This document shows, one piece after another, positions 26,746-35,561 of a DNA stretch of 64,000 nt (position 1 is its first letter; each line of letters begins with the position of its first letter). The stretch spans positions 31,304 through 95,303 of the forward strand of contig JAHBWC010000020.1 of NCBI GenBank assembly GCA_019637225.1, in the 5' to 3' direction. This stretch comes from Labilithrix sp. Lineage in GTDB: Bacteria; Myxococcota_A; Polyangia; Polyangiales; Polyangiaceae. The notes below the pieces were generated by a model that saw only the letters and a program-made list of their open reading frames with translations, had not been told where the DNA came from and did no database searches. The position numbers and the translations under genes were made by a program.

Positions 26746-29438
26746 CCGCCGACGACGGCGATGAAGGGGAGGCCGGTGATGATCCCGCGCCGGCGGAAGT
26801 CGGCCGAGTAAGCGATCTCCTCGGCGTTGTCCCGGTTCGTCACGTTCTGGAGATCGGCGAAGACGAGCGCGCGCACGCCGCGTCCGAGCACGAAGGTGCG
26901 ATCGACGCGGAGATCGAGCTGCCAGAACGACGGAATGCGCGTGGTGCTCTGTGGCCCGAAGACCGGATCGAACCGGTCCGAGCGCGCGTCGTAGACGCTG
27001 CCGATGACGGGCGTGCGCGGATTGCCGCTCGCGTAGCGGAAGCGCGCGCCGACGCTCCAGCTGCCGATCTCCTGGCTCGCGACGAGCGAGAGCACGTGCG
27101 GCTGATCGAAATCGAACGGTCGCCACTCTTCGTCGCCCTCGAAGCGCCGCTCGCTCTTGCTGATGGCGTAGGAGGCCCAGCCGAAGAAGCCTCGCCAGAG
27201 CTCCTGGCGGAGGAGGAGCTGCACGCCGTAGCTGCGGCCCTCACCGTTCTGCGTGAGCGAGCGCGCGCGCAGCGGGTTCGCGAGCCGGCTTCGCACGACG
27301 AGGTCCTTCATGCGCTTGTCGAAGGCGACGACGTCGACCGTGAGCGAGTCGGTGACGCGCAAGGACTCGCCGGCGGTGATGTGGGTCGAGCGCGAGAGCC
27401 CGAGCTCCGGTGTCCCGAACACGGCCGAGAGGTCCTCCGGCTCCGGCGGCTGGTGGTAGTTGCCGTACGCGGTCGTGAGCGCGAGCCGGCGCGTCACGTC
27501 CCACCGCGCCGACGCGCGCGGCGCGACCGTCGTCTCCATCCGCGAGAAGCCGATGGGCGGGACGTTGCCGGCGGGAGGGAGGCTCTTGCTCCCCTCGATG
27601 ACGAAGGCGTCGAAGCGCACGCCCGGCGTCAAGGTCACGGGGCCGACGCGGACGTCGGCGTAGGCGTGCGGTCCGACGTCGAGGATGTGCGTCTTCCACC
27701 GATCGACGGCGTACTCGTCGCCGGCGGGCTGTCCGAAGACCGCGACGTCACCCTCGCGCGGCGGCAGCGTGAGCGAGCCCTCACGCGAGACGCTCGACGC
27801 GGTGCCGAGGGCATCCATTCCCGTGACGAGCACGACGCGCGATCCGAGCTTCGAGCGCAGCGAAGCACGGAGGCCGTAGCGGTCGGAGTCGACCTCGAGC
27901 CGCGTCGGGTTCGCGCCGAAGCGCTGCACGAGCGAGCTCGCGTCGTGACCGACGAACGGCGTGACGATCGCCGTGTCGCCGTCGTCGGTCGTGTTGGTGT
28001 AGCGCGCGTAGGCCCGCCAGAAGCCGGAGCGCGTGGCCTCGACGCGGCGCTTCGCCGGATCGGGCGACGGGACGGTGCGGTCGAGCGCGTCCGACGAGAC
28101 GAGGACGACCGTGTCGAGGCTCTCGCGCTTGCGGAGATCGATGGTGGCCTTGAGCTGCGCGTCGCGGTAGCGCGGGATCGGGAAGAAGTCGCCGATGTCG
28201 GACGCGCCGCCGGTCGACGACGGGCTCGCCGCCGCGAGGACGCGATCGAGCCAGCTGTAGCGGAACGCGCTCCCGACCCGGACGCGCTCGCCGATCTGGG
28301 TCGACGCGAAGGCCGAGCCGTCGAGCGTGTCGGCCCCGACGTACCCGTGCGTGCCGCGCGGGAGGCTCCGGGTCTCGACGCGTACGAGGCCGCCGAGCCC
28401 GCGTCCGTACTCCGCGCCGAAGGCGCCGGGGACGAGGTCGATGCTCGCGACGAGGTCCGAGTTGATCGTCCCGCGGAGGCCGCTGCCGTGGTAGAGCGCG
28501 GGCAGGTCGACGCCGTCGACGTAGACGCGTGTGTCCCTCGGCGCCGATCCCCAGACGACGATCTGCCCCGAAGCGACGGGCGGACGCGAGACGCCCGGCA
28601 AGTTCTGCACGACCTTGAGGACGTCGCCCTGCGTCCCGGCGACCTTCTTCGCCTGCTCGGCGCGGACCGCGTAGTCGACGATCTCGCGCCGCGCGCGCGG
28701 GCGGCCGCGGATCTCGACCTCGTCGACGCCGTCGGGCGGGGAGGGGCGCGCGGGCGGCGGGAGGACGACGTCGTAGCGGACCCGCGTCGTCTTGCCGGGC
28801 GCGGCCGTCTCGCTGAACCTCGTCGTCGTCCCGTCGGGCGCCTCGACGACGACCGCGTACGTCCCGGCCGGGAGGTCCGGCAGCGAGAAGCGCCCGGCGG
28901 CGTCGGTCGTCGCGCTCTTCACGATCGGCGCGGCGCCGTCCGGCGCAGGCTCGCGGCTCACGGTCACCTTAACGCCGCCGAGCGGCGCGAAGGTCGACGC
29001 CGCGCGGACCTCGCCTTCCAGCGCCGCGAGCGCCGCGGCCGGAGGCTCCGGCGCGGCGATCACGAAGTCGTAGCGGTAAGTGATCTTCGCCGGCGCCGGC
29101 TTGTCGTCGACCTCGGCCGGCTCGAACTCGAAGCCCGCGGCGGCGGCGGCGGCGGCCGCGTCGAAGTCGGCGCCCGCGCTTTCGGCGACGGAGACGGCGG
29201 TGACCTTGCCCGTCGCACCGATCTCGATCGTGAGGACGACGGACGCCGCGACGCCGGCGGCCTTCTTCGCCGGCGGATACTCCGCCTCGACGAACTTCAC
29301 GAGGCGCGGCATCTTCGTGAGCTTCCGCTTCGTGGGCTGCCCGCCGATGTCCGAGCCGCGCTGCTGCGCGAGCGCCGGAGCCGGCGAGCCGGCGAGGAGC
29401 GCCACGGAGACGAACGCGACGAAGCAACGGCCGCGCAT
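26730..29438 (-). CDS. TonB-dependent receptor with N-terminal TonB C-terminal domain
   Basis: A 902-aa protein. Signal peptide residues 1-25. Residues 40-130 match the TonB C-terminal domain (AEYPPAKKAAGVAASVVLTI), normally found at the periplasmic end of the energy transducer TonB. Then a CarboxypepD-type beta-sandwich at 138-225 (TDAAGRFSLPDLPAGTYAV), a plug domain from about 250 (QGDVLKVVQNLPGVSRP, VYVDGVDLPALYHG) and a 22-strand-type barrel to the end. It probably imports a large or scarce nutrient across the outer membrane, and the fused domain may let it pull itself or its partners. It follows the upstream lipoprotein by 6 bases, in the same operon. Confidence 0.85.
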   Translation of the reverse strand: MRGRCFVAFVSVALLAGSPAPALAQQRGSDIGGQPTKRKLTKMPRLVKFVEAEYPPAKKAAGVAASVVLTIEIGATGKVTAVSVAESAGADFDAAAAAAAAGFEFEPAEVDDKPAPAKITYRYDFVIAAPEPPAAALAALEGEVRAASTFAPLGGVKVTVSREPAPDGAAPIVKSATTDAAGRFSLPDLPAGTYAVVVEAPDGTTTRFSETAAPGKTTRVRYDVVLPPPARPSPPDGVDEVEIRGRPRARREIVDYAVRAEQAKKVAGTQGDVLKVVQNLPGVSRPPVASGQIVVWGSAPRDTRVYVDGVDLPALYHGSGLRGTINSDLVASIDLVPGAFGAEYGRGLGGLVRVETRSLPRGTHGYVGADTLDGSAFASTQIGERVRVGSAFRYSWLDRVLAAASPSSTGGASDIGDFFPIPRYRDAQLKATIDLRKRESLDTVVLVSSDALDRTVPSPDPAKRRVEATRSGFWRAYARYTNTTDDGDTAIVTPFVGHDASSLVQRFGANPTRLEVDSDRYGLRASLRSKLGSRVVLVTGMDALGTASSVSREGSLTLPPREGDVAVFGQPAGDEYAVDRWKTHILDVGPHAYADVRVGPVTLTPGVRFDAFVIEGSKSLPPAGNVPPIGFSRMETTVAPRASARWDVTRRLALTTAYGNYHQPPEPEDLSAVFGTPELGLSRSTHITAGESLRVTDSLTVDVVAFDKRMKDLVVRSRLANPLRARSLTQNGEGRSYGVQLLLRQELWRGFFGWASYAISKSERRFEGDEEWRPFDFDQPHVLSLVASQEIGSWSVGARFRYASGNPRTPVIGSVYDARSDRFDPVFGPQSTTRIPSFWQLDLRVDRTFVLGRGVRALVFADLQNVTNRDNAEEIAYSADFRRRGIITGLPFIAVVGGRLEL

Positions 29439-29444
29439 CGAGCC

Positions 29445-30347
29445 TCAGGGCACGTCGAGCTCGAGGGCGAGGACGCCGCCGCCTCGATTGTGCTCGAAGC
29501 GCGCGTCGATCTCGGTCCCGGTGCCCGCGGCGGCGCCGATGCGCGTTCCCTCGAGGAAGGCCTCGACGCGCCACGGCGCGCTTGGCGCGCCGCACAGCGA
29601 GAAGGTGTCGACGCGGACCACGTACCGGCCCGGCTGCGGACGCTCCGTCCACACGACGTTCTCGCCGCGCGCGCCGTCCTGGACGCACATCGCGTTGGAG
29701 TCGCGATCGAGGAAGCCGCCGTCGGTGGGCGCGTTCGGATCGACCGGGCCCGCGCTCGGCGGCGGGCGCTGGTACTCGGTGCGGTTGCGCTTGAAGATCT
29801 CGACGCCGTTCGGCAGGACGACGTGGAGATCGAGATCCGCCTGGTTCCCCCACGAGAGCGAGATCACGAAGCGTCCCTCCGGCCGGAGGGACGGGCCGAT
29901 CGTGAGCGGTCGCGCCGCCTTCGGCCCGAACCTCCCCGCCGCGTCGACGGCCCGGATCACGACCTCGTAGTCGCCGGGCGGGACGCTGCCGGCGAGCCCC
30001 AGCACGGCCTCGAACGTGGGCGACGTCGGCGCCGCCGCCAGCGGGAGCCCCGCGGGCACGATCCAGTAGCCGACGTCCGAAGAGAGGCCGATCGCGACGG
30101 CCGTTGCGGGGCGCTCGAGATCGCCGGCGCAGGCTTGCGCGACGACGCCCGCGCGCGCGCGCGACACGACGGTGGCCGACAGGACCTTGGGGCCGTCCTC
30201 TCCCGCCGGCATCGCCTTCCGGAAGAACTGCGCTCCGTCGACGCGAAGCATCGCGTCGAGGCCCTCGTCGGCGCGTGTCCCGTCGCACGCCGAGGGCGCG
30301 AGCGACCCGAGCACGAGGAGCGCGAACGCGGTCGCGAGCCGTCGCAT
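29445..30347 (-). CDS. Lipoprotein with DUF2135/YfaP-like domain
   Basis: A 300-aa protein starting at ATG 30347, which overlaps the porin stop (TGATG), so the two are translationally coupled. Lipobox APSAC near residue 20. The C-terminal half contains FVISLSWGNQADLDLHVVLP, the signature of DUF2135-type (YfaP-like) beta domains, with Cys and Asp residues in the following loop. The family is secreted but its function is unknown. Position between the porin and the TonB receptor implies an outer-membrane accessory role. Confidence 0.75.
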   Translation of the reverse strand: MRRLATAFALLVLGSLAPSACDGTRADEGLDAMLRVDGAQFFRKAMPAGEDGPKVLSATVVSRARAGVVAQACAGDLERPATAVAIGLSSDVGYWIVPAGLPLAAAPTSPTFEAVLGLAGSVPPGDYEVVIRAVDAAGRFGPKAARPLTIGPSLRPEGRFVISLSWGNQADLDLHVVLPNGVEIFKRNRTEYQRPPPSAGPVDPNAPTDGGFLDRDSNAMCVQDGARGENVVWTERPQPGRYVVRVDTFSLCGAPSAPWRVEAFLEGTRIGAAAGTGTEIDARFEHNRGGGVLALELDVP

Positions 30348-31855
30348 CAGAAGCGCACCTCGGCGCGCAGCGTGAAGGAGTCGTCGGCGAGCGTCGTCGG
30401 GCGGCCGGACGTGTCGCGCCCGAGCGCGTTCTGGCGGCGATCGTACTGAGCGACGAGGCGCGCGACGCGCGTGCGCCCGGTCGCGCTGAACGACCAGGTG
30501 GACATCGACGTGTCGCGGGGCACGAGCGCGAAGGGCTCCTGCTCGCGCGCGTCGGCGTCGGGGTCGTAGCGATCGTAGCGCACGCCGACGAGTGCCCAGC
30601 GCGTGATCTCCTGCGAGGCGCCGAGGTAGTAGCCGAGCTGCCGGAGGTCGCGCGTCATCGCGACGGGGTCCGAGACGAAGAGCCCGCGATCGAGGTTGTT
30701 GCCGCGGACGACCTCCGCGCGGAGGTGGAGATCGCCGAGCGTCGGGAGGGTGATCGTCGCGCGGAGGTCCGCGCCGACGGCGAAGCGCTTGAAGCTCTCG
30801 GATGGCGTCGCCGGAGAGCCGGGGATGACCTGGATCTCGGTCGTGTTGTCGACGATGCCGTCGGCGTTCGAGTCCTGCCACTGCATCAGGTCCTTCGTCG
30901 CCGCCGTGCCTCGGTGGAAGCCGCGGCCGCTCACGCCGGAGAGCCCGCCGTCGACGCGGATGCGCTCGGTCACGGCCGTCGCGCCGCCGATGCGGAAGAC
31001 GAGGTCCTTGCTCTCGTTCGGGTCGCGGCCCGGAAACGTGCGCTCGCCGATCGGATCGCCGTTCATGATCGCGAAGGCGTAGCGGAGGAAGCGGTAGCCG
31101 CCGAGGACGCGCAGTCCGAGATCGAACGACTGCGGGAACATCGCGGCCGACATCGTCGCGCGCTCGAGCCACGGCCTCTCGCGCTCGGACTCGGGCACCT
31201 CGAAGCCGAAGGGCGTGCGGAAGAGCCCCGCGGTCACCATGAACCAGGGCGCGTCGTGGTCTCGCGCATCGCTCTTTTCGCGCGGGGCATCCCAGCTGAC
31301 GCGCGGAGGGGACGGATCGTGGGCCCAGGGCGTCCGCGGGTAGGCGCGGCTCGCGGGCCACTTGAACGAGGCCTCGGCGTTGATGGGGCGGAGCTGCGGG
31401 CCGTTCAGCGTGTTCGCGTCGACCTCGAACGCGCCGTGGAAGAGCCCGTAGTCGCGCTCGGCGCGGAGGCGCGCGCGGCGGAGGAGGAACCGGTCCTCGT
31501 TCAGCGGCTGTCCGTCCTGCGTGACCTCGTCCTGCGACGACTGCCGGAAGACCACCCAGTCCATGTGGACGTAGCCGGAGAGGACGAGCGGGGCTTCGCG
31601 ACGCTCGGCCGCCTCGTTCTCGAGGCGCGCGACCCGCGCCTCGAGGTCCGCGCGCGAGGTGTCGGCGAGCGGCGTGGCGACGGCTCCGGGAGCGCCGGAC
31701 GGAGCGGTGTCCGCCGGCGCCTCGGCGCTCGAAGTGCGTTCTGGCGCTGCCGGCTCGGCTCTCGCGGTCGCGCCGGCGAGGAGGCAAGCCAAGGCGGCGG
31801 CGTGGCTCGATCCCCTCGCGATCGCGGGCACGAGACGCACTCTACAGCATGCCAC
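30347..31855 (-). CDS. Outer-membrane porin, OprO/OprP (phosphate-selective) type
   Basis: A 502-aa protein. The start is uncertain: GTG 31855 is used, but a later GTG at 31840 leaves a cleaner signal peptide (ending near ARAEP). The short coiled-coil stretch ADLEARVARLENEAAERR comes next, as in many OprO-type porins. The rest is a long series of amphipathic strands with Tyr/Phe/Arg ends and a C-terminal strand LRAEVRF ending in Phe. Family members favour phosphate or pyrophosphate; in this cluster the solute is unknown. It lies 15 bases after the small lipoprotein stop. Confidence 0.8.
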   Translation of the reverse strand: MACCRVRLVPAIARGSSHAAALACLLAGATARAEPAAPERTSSAEAPADTAPSGAPGAVATPLADTSRADLEARVARLENEAAERREAPLVLSGYVHMDWVVFRQSSQDEVTQDGQPLNEDRFLLRRARLRAERDYGLFHGAFEVDANTLNGPQLRPINAEASFKWPASRAYPRTPWAHDPSPPRVSWDAPREKSDARDHDAPWFMVTAGLFRTPFGFEVPESERERPWLERATMSAAMFPQSFDLGLRVLGGYRFLRYAFAIMNGDPIGERTFPGRDPNESKDLVFRIGGATAVTERIRVDGGLSGVSGRGFHRGTAATKDLMQWQDSNADGIVDNTTEIQVIPGSPATPSESFKRFAVGADLRATITLPTLGDLHLRAEVVRGNNLDRGLFVSDPVAMTRDLRQLGYYLGASQEITRWALVGVRYDRYDPDADAREQEPFALVPRDTSMSTWSFSATGRTRVARLVAQYDRRQNALGRDTSGRPTTLADDSFTLRAEVRF

Positions 31856-31870
31856 CGTCGTTTTGCGCGG

Positions 31871-32197
31871 TCAGTCGAGCGGGGGGAGCCCGCCGTCCGC
31901 GAGCAGCTTGGTCAGGGTCGGGTCCTTCGTGATCCGCGTGGCGTTGGTGCACGCGTTGATGATCTCGAAGTGGGTCTTCGGGTTGTCGAAGCAGTCCTTC
32001 GGCGCGCCGTCGGGGAGAGTGCCCGCGTCGAACCCGCCGCCGCCGCTGTCGATCGGCCCTCCGTCGATGCCGGTGCCGGGCCCGGCGTCCGGAGAGGGCT
32101 CCTTCACAGCGGAGGAGCTGTCGTCGCAGGCCACGCCGATGACGGCCGAGAGGATGACGATCGCGCAGCCGATGAAGCAGGAGTGGATCTTCTTCAT
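31871..32197 (-). CDS. Small lipoprotein of envelope operon
   Basis: A 108-aa protein starting at ATG 32197, 2 bases after the stop of the binding-protein gene. Lipobox VIGVAC near residue 24, followed by an Asp/Gly-rich linker (SPDAGPGTGIDGG). The last 40 residues contain two Cys (DCFDNPKTHFEIINACTN). No family recognised. It is probably tethered to the periplasmic face of a membrane next to the porin and receptor. Confidence 0.7.
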   Translation of the reverse strand: MKKIHSCFIGCAIVILSAVIGVACDDSSSAVKEPSPDAGPGTGIDGGPIDSGGGGFDAGTLPDGAPKDCFDNPKTHFEIINACTNATRITKDPTLTKLLADGGLPPLD

Positions 32198-32199
32198 GA

Positions 32200-33468
32200 C
32201 TATTTCGCCTCGCAGAAGCCGAAGCGGCACTTGCCGCCGTTGCAGGGACCGTCGTTCCCGACCGTGCACTGCTTGCAGGTCGTCGAGCCCTGGGGCACGT
32301 TCTTCTCGAAGTAGCAGCCGCACGGCGCCGGATCGTCGTAGAGCGAGAGGTCTGCGCCGTCGCCGCTCCGCGTGACCTTCATCGCGCACTCGGGGACCAG
32401 GCCGCTCTGCACGACCTGGAGGAGCCCGTCGACGTCGTCTCCGACGCGGGTCCCCATGACGAGCTCGTAGATGCGTTTGGCGTTCGCGTCGGTGATGGTC
32501 TTCGTGCCGGGGGTCACCTTCGCGATGTACGGCGTCGGCGACCACGGGAGGTAGTGGCCGTCGCGCACGTTCTGCTTGTCGAACGTCGCGTTGGTCGAGT
32601 CGGGAAAATAGGCGAACTTTTGCCCGAACGTCTTGAACGCGAGGAGCTTGATGTCCGCGCGCCGCTGATCGAACAGCTCCGTGCCGAGGATGCCGAGCGC
32701 CGCCTCGGGCGTCGTGGCGTTCATGACCGAGGTGATGAGCCCCTCCGACGTCCCCGAGTCCGCGGCGGCTTGCATCTGGGTCGGCAGGAGCCGGATCGCC
32801 GACGACATCGTGAGCGTCGTGCTCGCCGTGTTGCCGCGCTTGAAGCGGAGGTTCTGCACGGTCCACGGCGCGGCCTCGCCGCCACCCTCCGTGAAGCCGT
32901 AGGCGAGGTAGCCCTCTTCGGCCGTGATCGCGACCTGGCTGCTGTTCTTGTTCGTGATGAAGCCGTACGCCTGCACCGGCCCCTCGAACACGCCGATGTC
33001 GTTCGGTTGAGCCGGCGTCGGCGCGCAGCTCGAGAGGTAGGTCGCGCCGATCCCGAGGGCGATCGGCACCGCCGAGGGATCGCCGGCGGCGGGGACCGTG
33101 CACGTCGGCGCCGGACCGGACGGGTCGAACGTCGCGCTCGACGGGATGTAGCGCACGGGGCGCGGCGTCGCTCCGTCGACGACGGTGGTCATCACGGCGT
33201 TGCTGAAGAGGTCGCTCCGGATGTTGCAGGTCGGACGGTTCCGGTAGAAGACGCGGAGCTTCGTCGAGGACTGCATCAAGAGCTTTCCGATCTTCTTGAC
33301 GACGGGCTCCTGGGTGTCGCCGTTCTCGATGTAGATGGCGGGGATGCTGTTGTTCTCGTCCGACAGGTTCGCGCAGGCGTCGCCGTCGGCGGCCTCGGCG
33401 CGTTGAGAGACGACGACGAGTGATACGCCGAGCGCACAGCCGAGCGCGCGCGAGAGCTCGCTTCGCAT
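32200..33468 (-). CDS. Secreted solute-binding-like protein (PstS-type fold by pattern)
   Basis: A 422-aa protein with GGAGG before ATG 33468 and a signal peptide to about residue 26. The pattern IYIENGDTQEPVVKKIGKLL followed by a short strand (KLRVFYR) and a Cys recalls the start of PstS-like substrate-binding proteins. A later block (PYIAKVTPGTKTITDANAKR) fits the second lobe. The C-terminal 40 residues are Cys-rich, with a CKQCTVGNDGPCNGGKC pattern more like an EGF-type tail. First gene of a six-gene minus-strand operon; phosphate is only a guess based on the porin type. Confidence 0.7.
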   Translation of the reverse strand: MRSELSRALGCALGVSLVVVSQRAEAADGDACANLSDENNSIPAIYIENGDTQEPVVKKIGKLLMQSSTKLRVFYRNRPTCNIRSDLFSNAVMTTVVDGATPRPVRYIPSSATFDPSGPAPTCTVPAAGDPSAVPIALGIGATYLSSCAPTPAQPNDIGVFEGPVQAYGFITNKNSSQVAITAEEGYLAYGFTEGGGEAAPWTVQNLRFKRGNTASTTLTMSSAIRLLPTQMQAAADSGTSEGLITSVMNATTPEAALGILGTELFDQRRADIKLLAFKTFGQKFAYFPDSTNATFDKQNVRDGHYLPWSPTPYIAKVTPGTKTITDANAKRIYELVMGTRVGDDVDGLLQVVQSGLVPECAMKVTRSGDGADLSLYDDPAPCGCYFEKNVPQGSTTCKQCTVGNDGPCNGGKCRFGFCEAK

Positions 33469-33910
33469 GGTTCCTCCCGAGATTTTCGAGTGAGCGACGA
33501 GCCTGTCATGACGCGCACGGCGACGGTCCTCCCATTTGGCGCGAGCGGAGAGATGTAACCAAGGTCACACCCGTGTGACTGGCGAGGCCGCGCGTTGGGC
33601 CGCGCGTGGTGCGCGCGGGGCAGGGGACGCATCGCTGCTCGCCCGGCCTCACCGCGCCGCGGGGCGCGGTGCGGGGTCGCGGCCTCTTCGACTCAGTCCG
33701 ACTGATGACGCTCGTCCGCAGCGCGCCGCTCAGCGCCCGAGGCCGAGCGCCCTCGGGCCCGCGAATCGGCGCGCAGACCATCATAAAAACGGTAATGTTT
33801 CACCACGGCGGAAACCGGAGCCGCGACGCGCTCCGGGACGCCGCCGGCATGACGCCTGCACCACGTGGAAGCCTCGCCCGCGGTTGCCTTGGCTTCGAGG
33901 AAGGAACCCG
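33469..33910. other. 442-bp divergent intergenic region
   Basis: Separates the envelope operon (minus) from a small hypothetical gene (plus). It holds a 7-bp perfect inverted repeat with a 2-nt centre at 33564-33579 and an 8-bp GC-rich hairpin at 33651-33670. An A/T-rich patch at about 33780-33800 could carry a promoter. I see no convincing coding frame, and no riboswitch I recognise. Confidence 0.5.
33564..33579. promoter_or_regulatory. Palindrome upstream of envelope operon
   Basis: GTCACAC and GTGTGAC form a perfect inverted repeat about a CC centre, 96 bases before the start of the solute-binding-like gene. It is a plausible operator, but short and untested. Confidence 0.35.
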
Positions 33911-34261
33911 ATGCAGCCCAGTCACGACAGAGCCGACACGAACCCCGTCACGTGCTTCGTCGAGGTCGCCTTGCCGATGCCCGTGAGTCACGCTTGGGTC
34001 GCCTACGCCTGCCGCGCGGCCGGCGTCGCGAAGCCGAGGTGGAACCCCGCCGCGCGCGTCTGGACCACGAGCGCAAAGGGCGAGAGCGGTCTCGCCGAGA
34101 CGATCTCGATCACCAACGGAAACGGTCCGAACAGCGTCCGCGTGAGAGCCGACTGGCTCGCGCCCGAGACGTCCCCCCGGGAGACGGCGACCACACGCCG
34201 GCTCGTGACGGCCTTCGTCACCGGGATGCAGTGGGCGGTCCGACGCCGGGCGAGCTCGTAA
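33911..34261 (+). CDS. Hypothetical protein
   Basis: Starts at ATG 33911, preceded by AAGGA; 116 aa. I recognise no family. The protein has a compact alpha/beta look (TCFVEVALPMPVSHAWVAYA, WNPAARVWTTS, ETISITNGNGPNSVRVRA) and no signal peptide. It lies alone between an operator-like region and the heme genes. Codon use fits its neighbours, but expression is unproven. Confidence 0.5.
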   Translation: MQPSHDRADTNPVTCFVEVALPMPVSHAWVAYACRAAGVAKPRWNPAARVWTTSAKGESGLAETISITNGNGPNSVRVRADWLAPETSPRETATTRRLVTAFVTGMQWAVRRRASS

Positions 34262-34459
34262 GCTCGGCGGGGGGCCGACCTCAGGGCCTGGCGATCTTCA
34301 TCGCGGCGCCGGCGGTCTCGGCGGTCTCGCCGGGGGCGCGCCTCACCCAGTAGAGCTCTCGCGCGTCTCGCGGTCGTCGGCGCGCGCCGCGCAGGCCGCT
34401 CCCCGCCCGCGCGCGCAACACCCGCGCACGCGCCGAACCCGTGGTGATACGCTCGAAAA

Positions 34460-35482
34460 ATGAACGATCGGTTCCTTCGCGCGTGCCGCCGCGAGCCCGT
34501 CGACTGCACGCCCGTGTGGATGATGCGGCAGGCGGGGCGCTACATGGCCGAGTACCGCGCGCTTCGCGAGAAGTACACGCTCCTCGAGCTCTGCAAGACC
34601 CCCGAGCTCGCGATGAAGGTGACGCTCCAGCCGATGAAGCTGAACGTCGACGCGGCGATCCTGTTCGCCGACATCCTCTTGCCTCTCGAGCCGATGGGCG
34701 CGCCCTTCGAGTTCGCCAAGGGCGAGGGACCGGTCATCCACGCGCCGATCAAGTCGCGCGCGGACGTCGATCAGCTGCGCGTCATCGAGCCCGAGGACGG
34801 GCTCGGCTACGTCATGCAGGCGATCAAGCTCCTCAAGAAGGAGCTGCCCGTCCCGCTCATCGGCTTCGCCGGCGCGCCGTTCACGCTCGCGAGCTACCTC
34901 GTCGAGGGCGGCAAGAGCCGCGACTTCCTCAAGACGAAGCGGCTCATGTACACGGAGCCGGAGACGTGGAGCCTCCTGATGAGCAAGCTCGCGGAGGTCG
35001 TCCGCAAGTACCTCCACGCGCAGATCGACGCGGGCGCGGACGCCGTCCAGCTCTTCGACTCGTGGGTCGGTCAGCTCGGACCCGCCGACTACGTCGAGTA
35101 CGTGCAGCCGCACGTCGCGCACATCCTGAAGGACGTCGAGAAGCGCGGCGTTCCGGTGATCCATTTCGGCGTCGGGACGCAGTCGCTCCTGCCCGCGATG
35201 CGCGACGCCGGCGGCACCGTGCTCGGGCTCGACTGGCGCACGCCGATCGCCGAGACCTGGGCGAAGATCGGCCACGACCGCGCGGTGCAGGGAAACCTCG
35301 ACTCCACCGTGCTGTTCGCGCCGCGGGCCGTCGCGGAGAAGCACGCGCAGCGCGTGCTCGACGACGCGGGCGGCAGGCCGGGGCACATCTTCAACCTCGG
35401 CCACGGCATCCTGCCGGAGACGCCCGTCGAGACCGTGCAAGCCGTCGTCGACTACGTGCACGAGGCCTCGGCGAAGAAGTGA
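34460..35482 (+). CDS. hemE: Uroporphyrinogen III decarboxylase
   Basis: A 340-aa protein of normal UroD length. The N-terminal signature is complete: CTPVWMMRQAGRYMAEYR. The second signature GFAGAPFTLASYLVEGG is also present. It decarboxylates uroporphyrinogen III to coproporphyrinogen III in the cytoplasm. It is followed by hemH 79 bases later and then an oxidase, forming a late-heme-pathway cluster. No clear ribosome site precedes ATG 34460. Confidence 0.97.
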   Translation: MNDRFLRACRREPVDCTPVWMMRQAGRYMAEYRALREKYTLLELCKTPELAMKVTLQPMKLNVDAAILFADILLPLEPMGAPFEFAKGEGPVIHAPIKSRADVDQLRVIEPEDGLGYVMQAIKLLKKELPVPLIGFAGAPFTLASYLVEGGKSRDFLKTKRLMYTEPETWSLLMSKLAEVVRKYLHAQIDAGADAVQLFDSWVGQLGPADYVEYVQPHVAHILKDVEKRGVPVIHFGVGTQSLLPAMRDAGGTVLGLDWRTPIAETWAKIGHDRAVQGNLDSTVLFAPRAVAEKHAQRVLDDAGGRPGHIFNLGHGILPETPVETVQAVVDYVHEASAKK

Positions 35483-35561
35483 TCCCGCGGACCGAGCCTT
35501 CTGCTCGACCTCCCCCGCGGCGCGCCGCGCCGAGGGCGCTGCGTATCGTGGGAGAGGTCGC

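Noticed and set aside
26379..30449. 1356-codon plus-strand open frame across the TonB receptor region
   Set aside because: Antisense shadow of the receptor and its neighbours; composition is low complexity Arg/Ala/Asp and no domain is visible.
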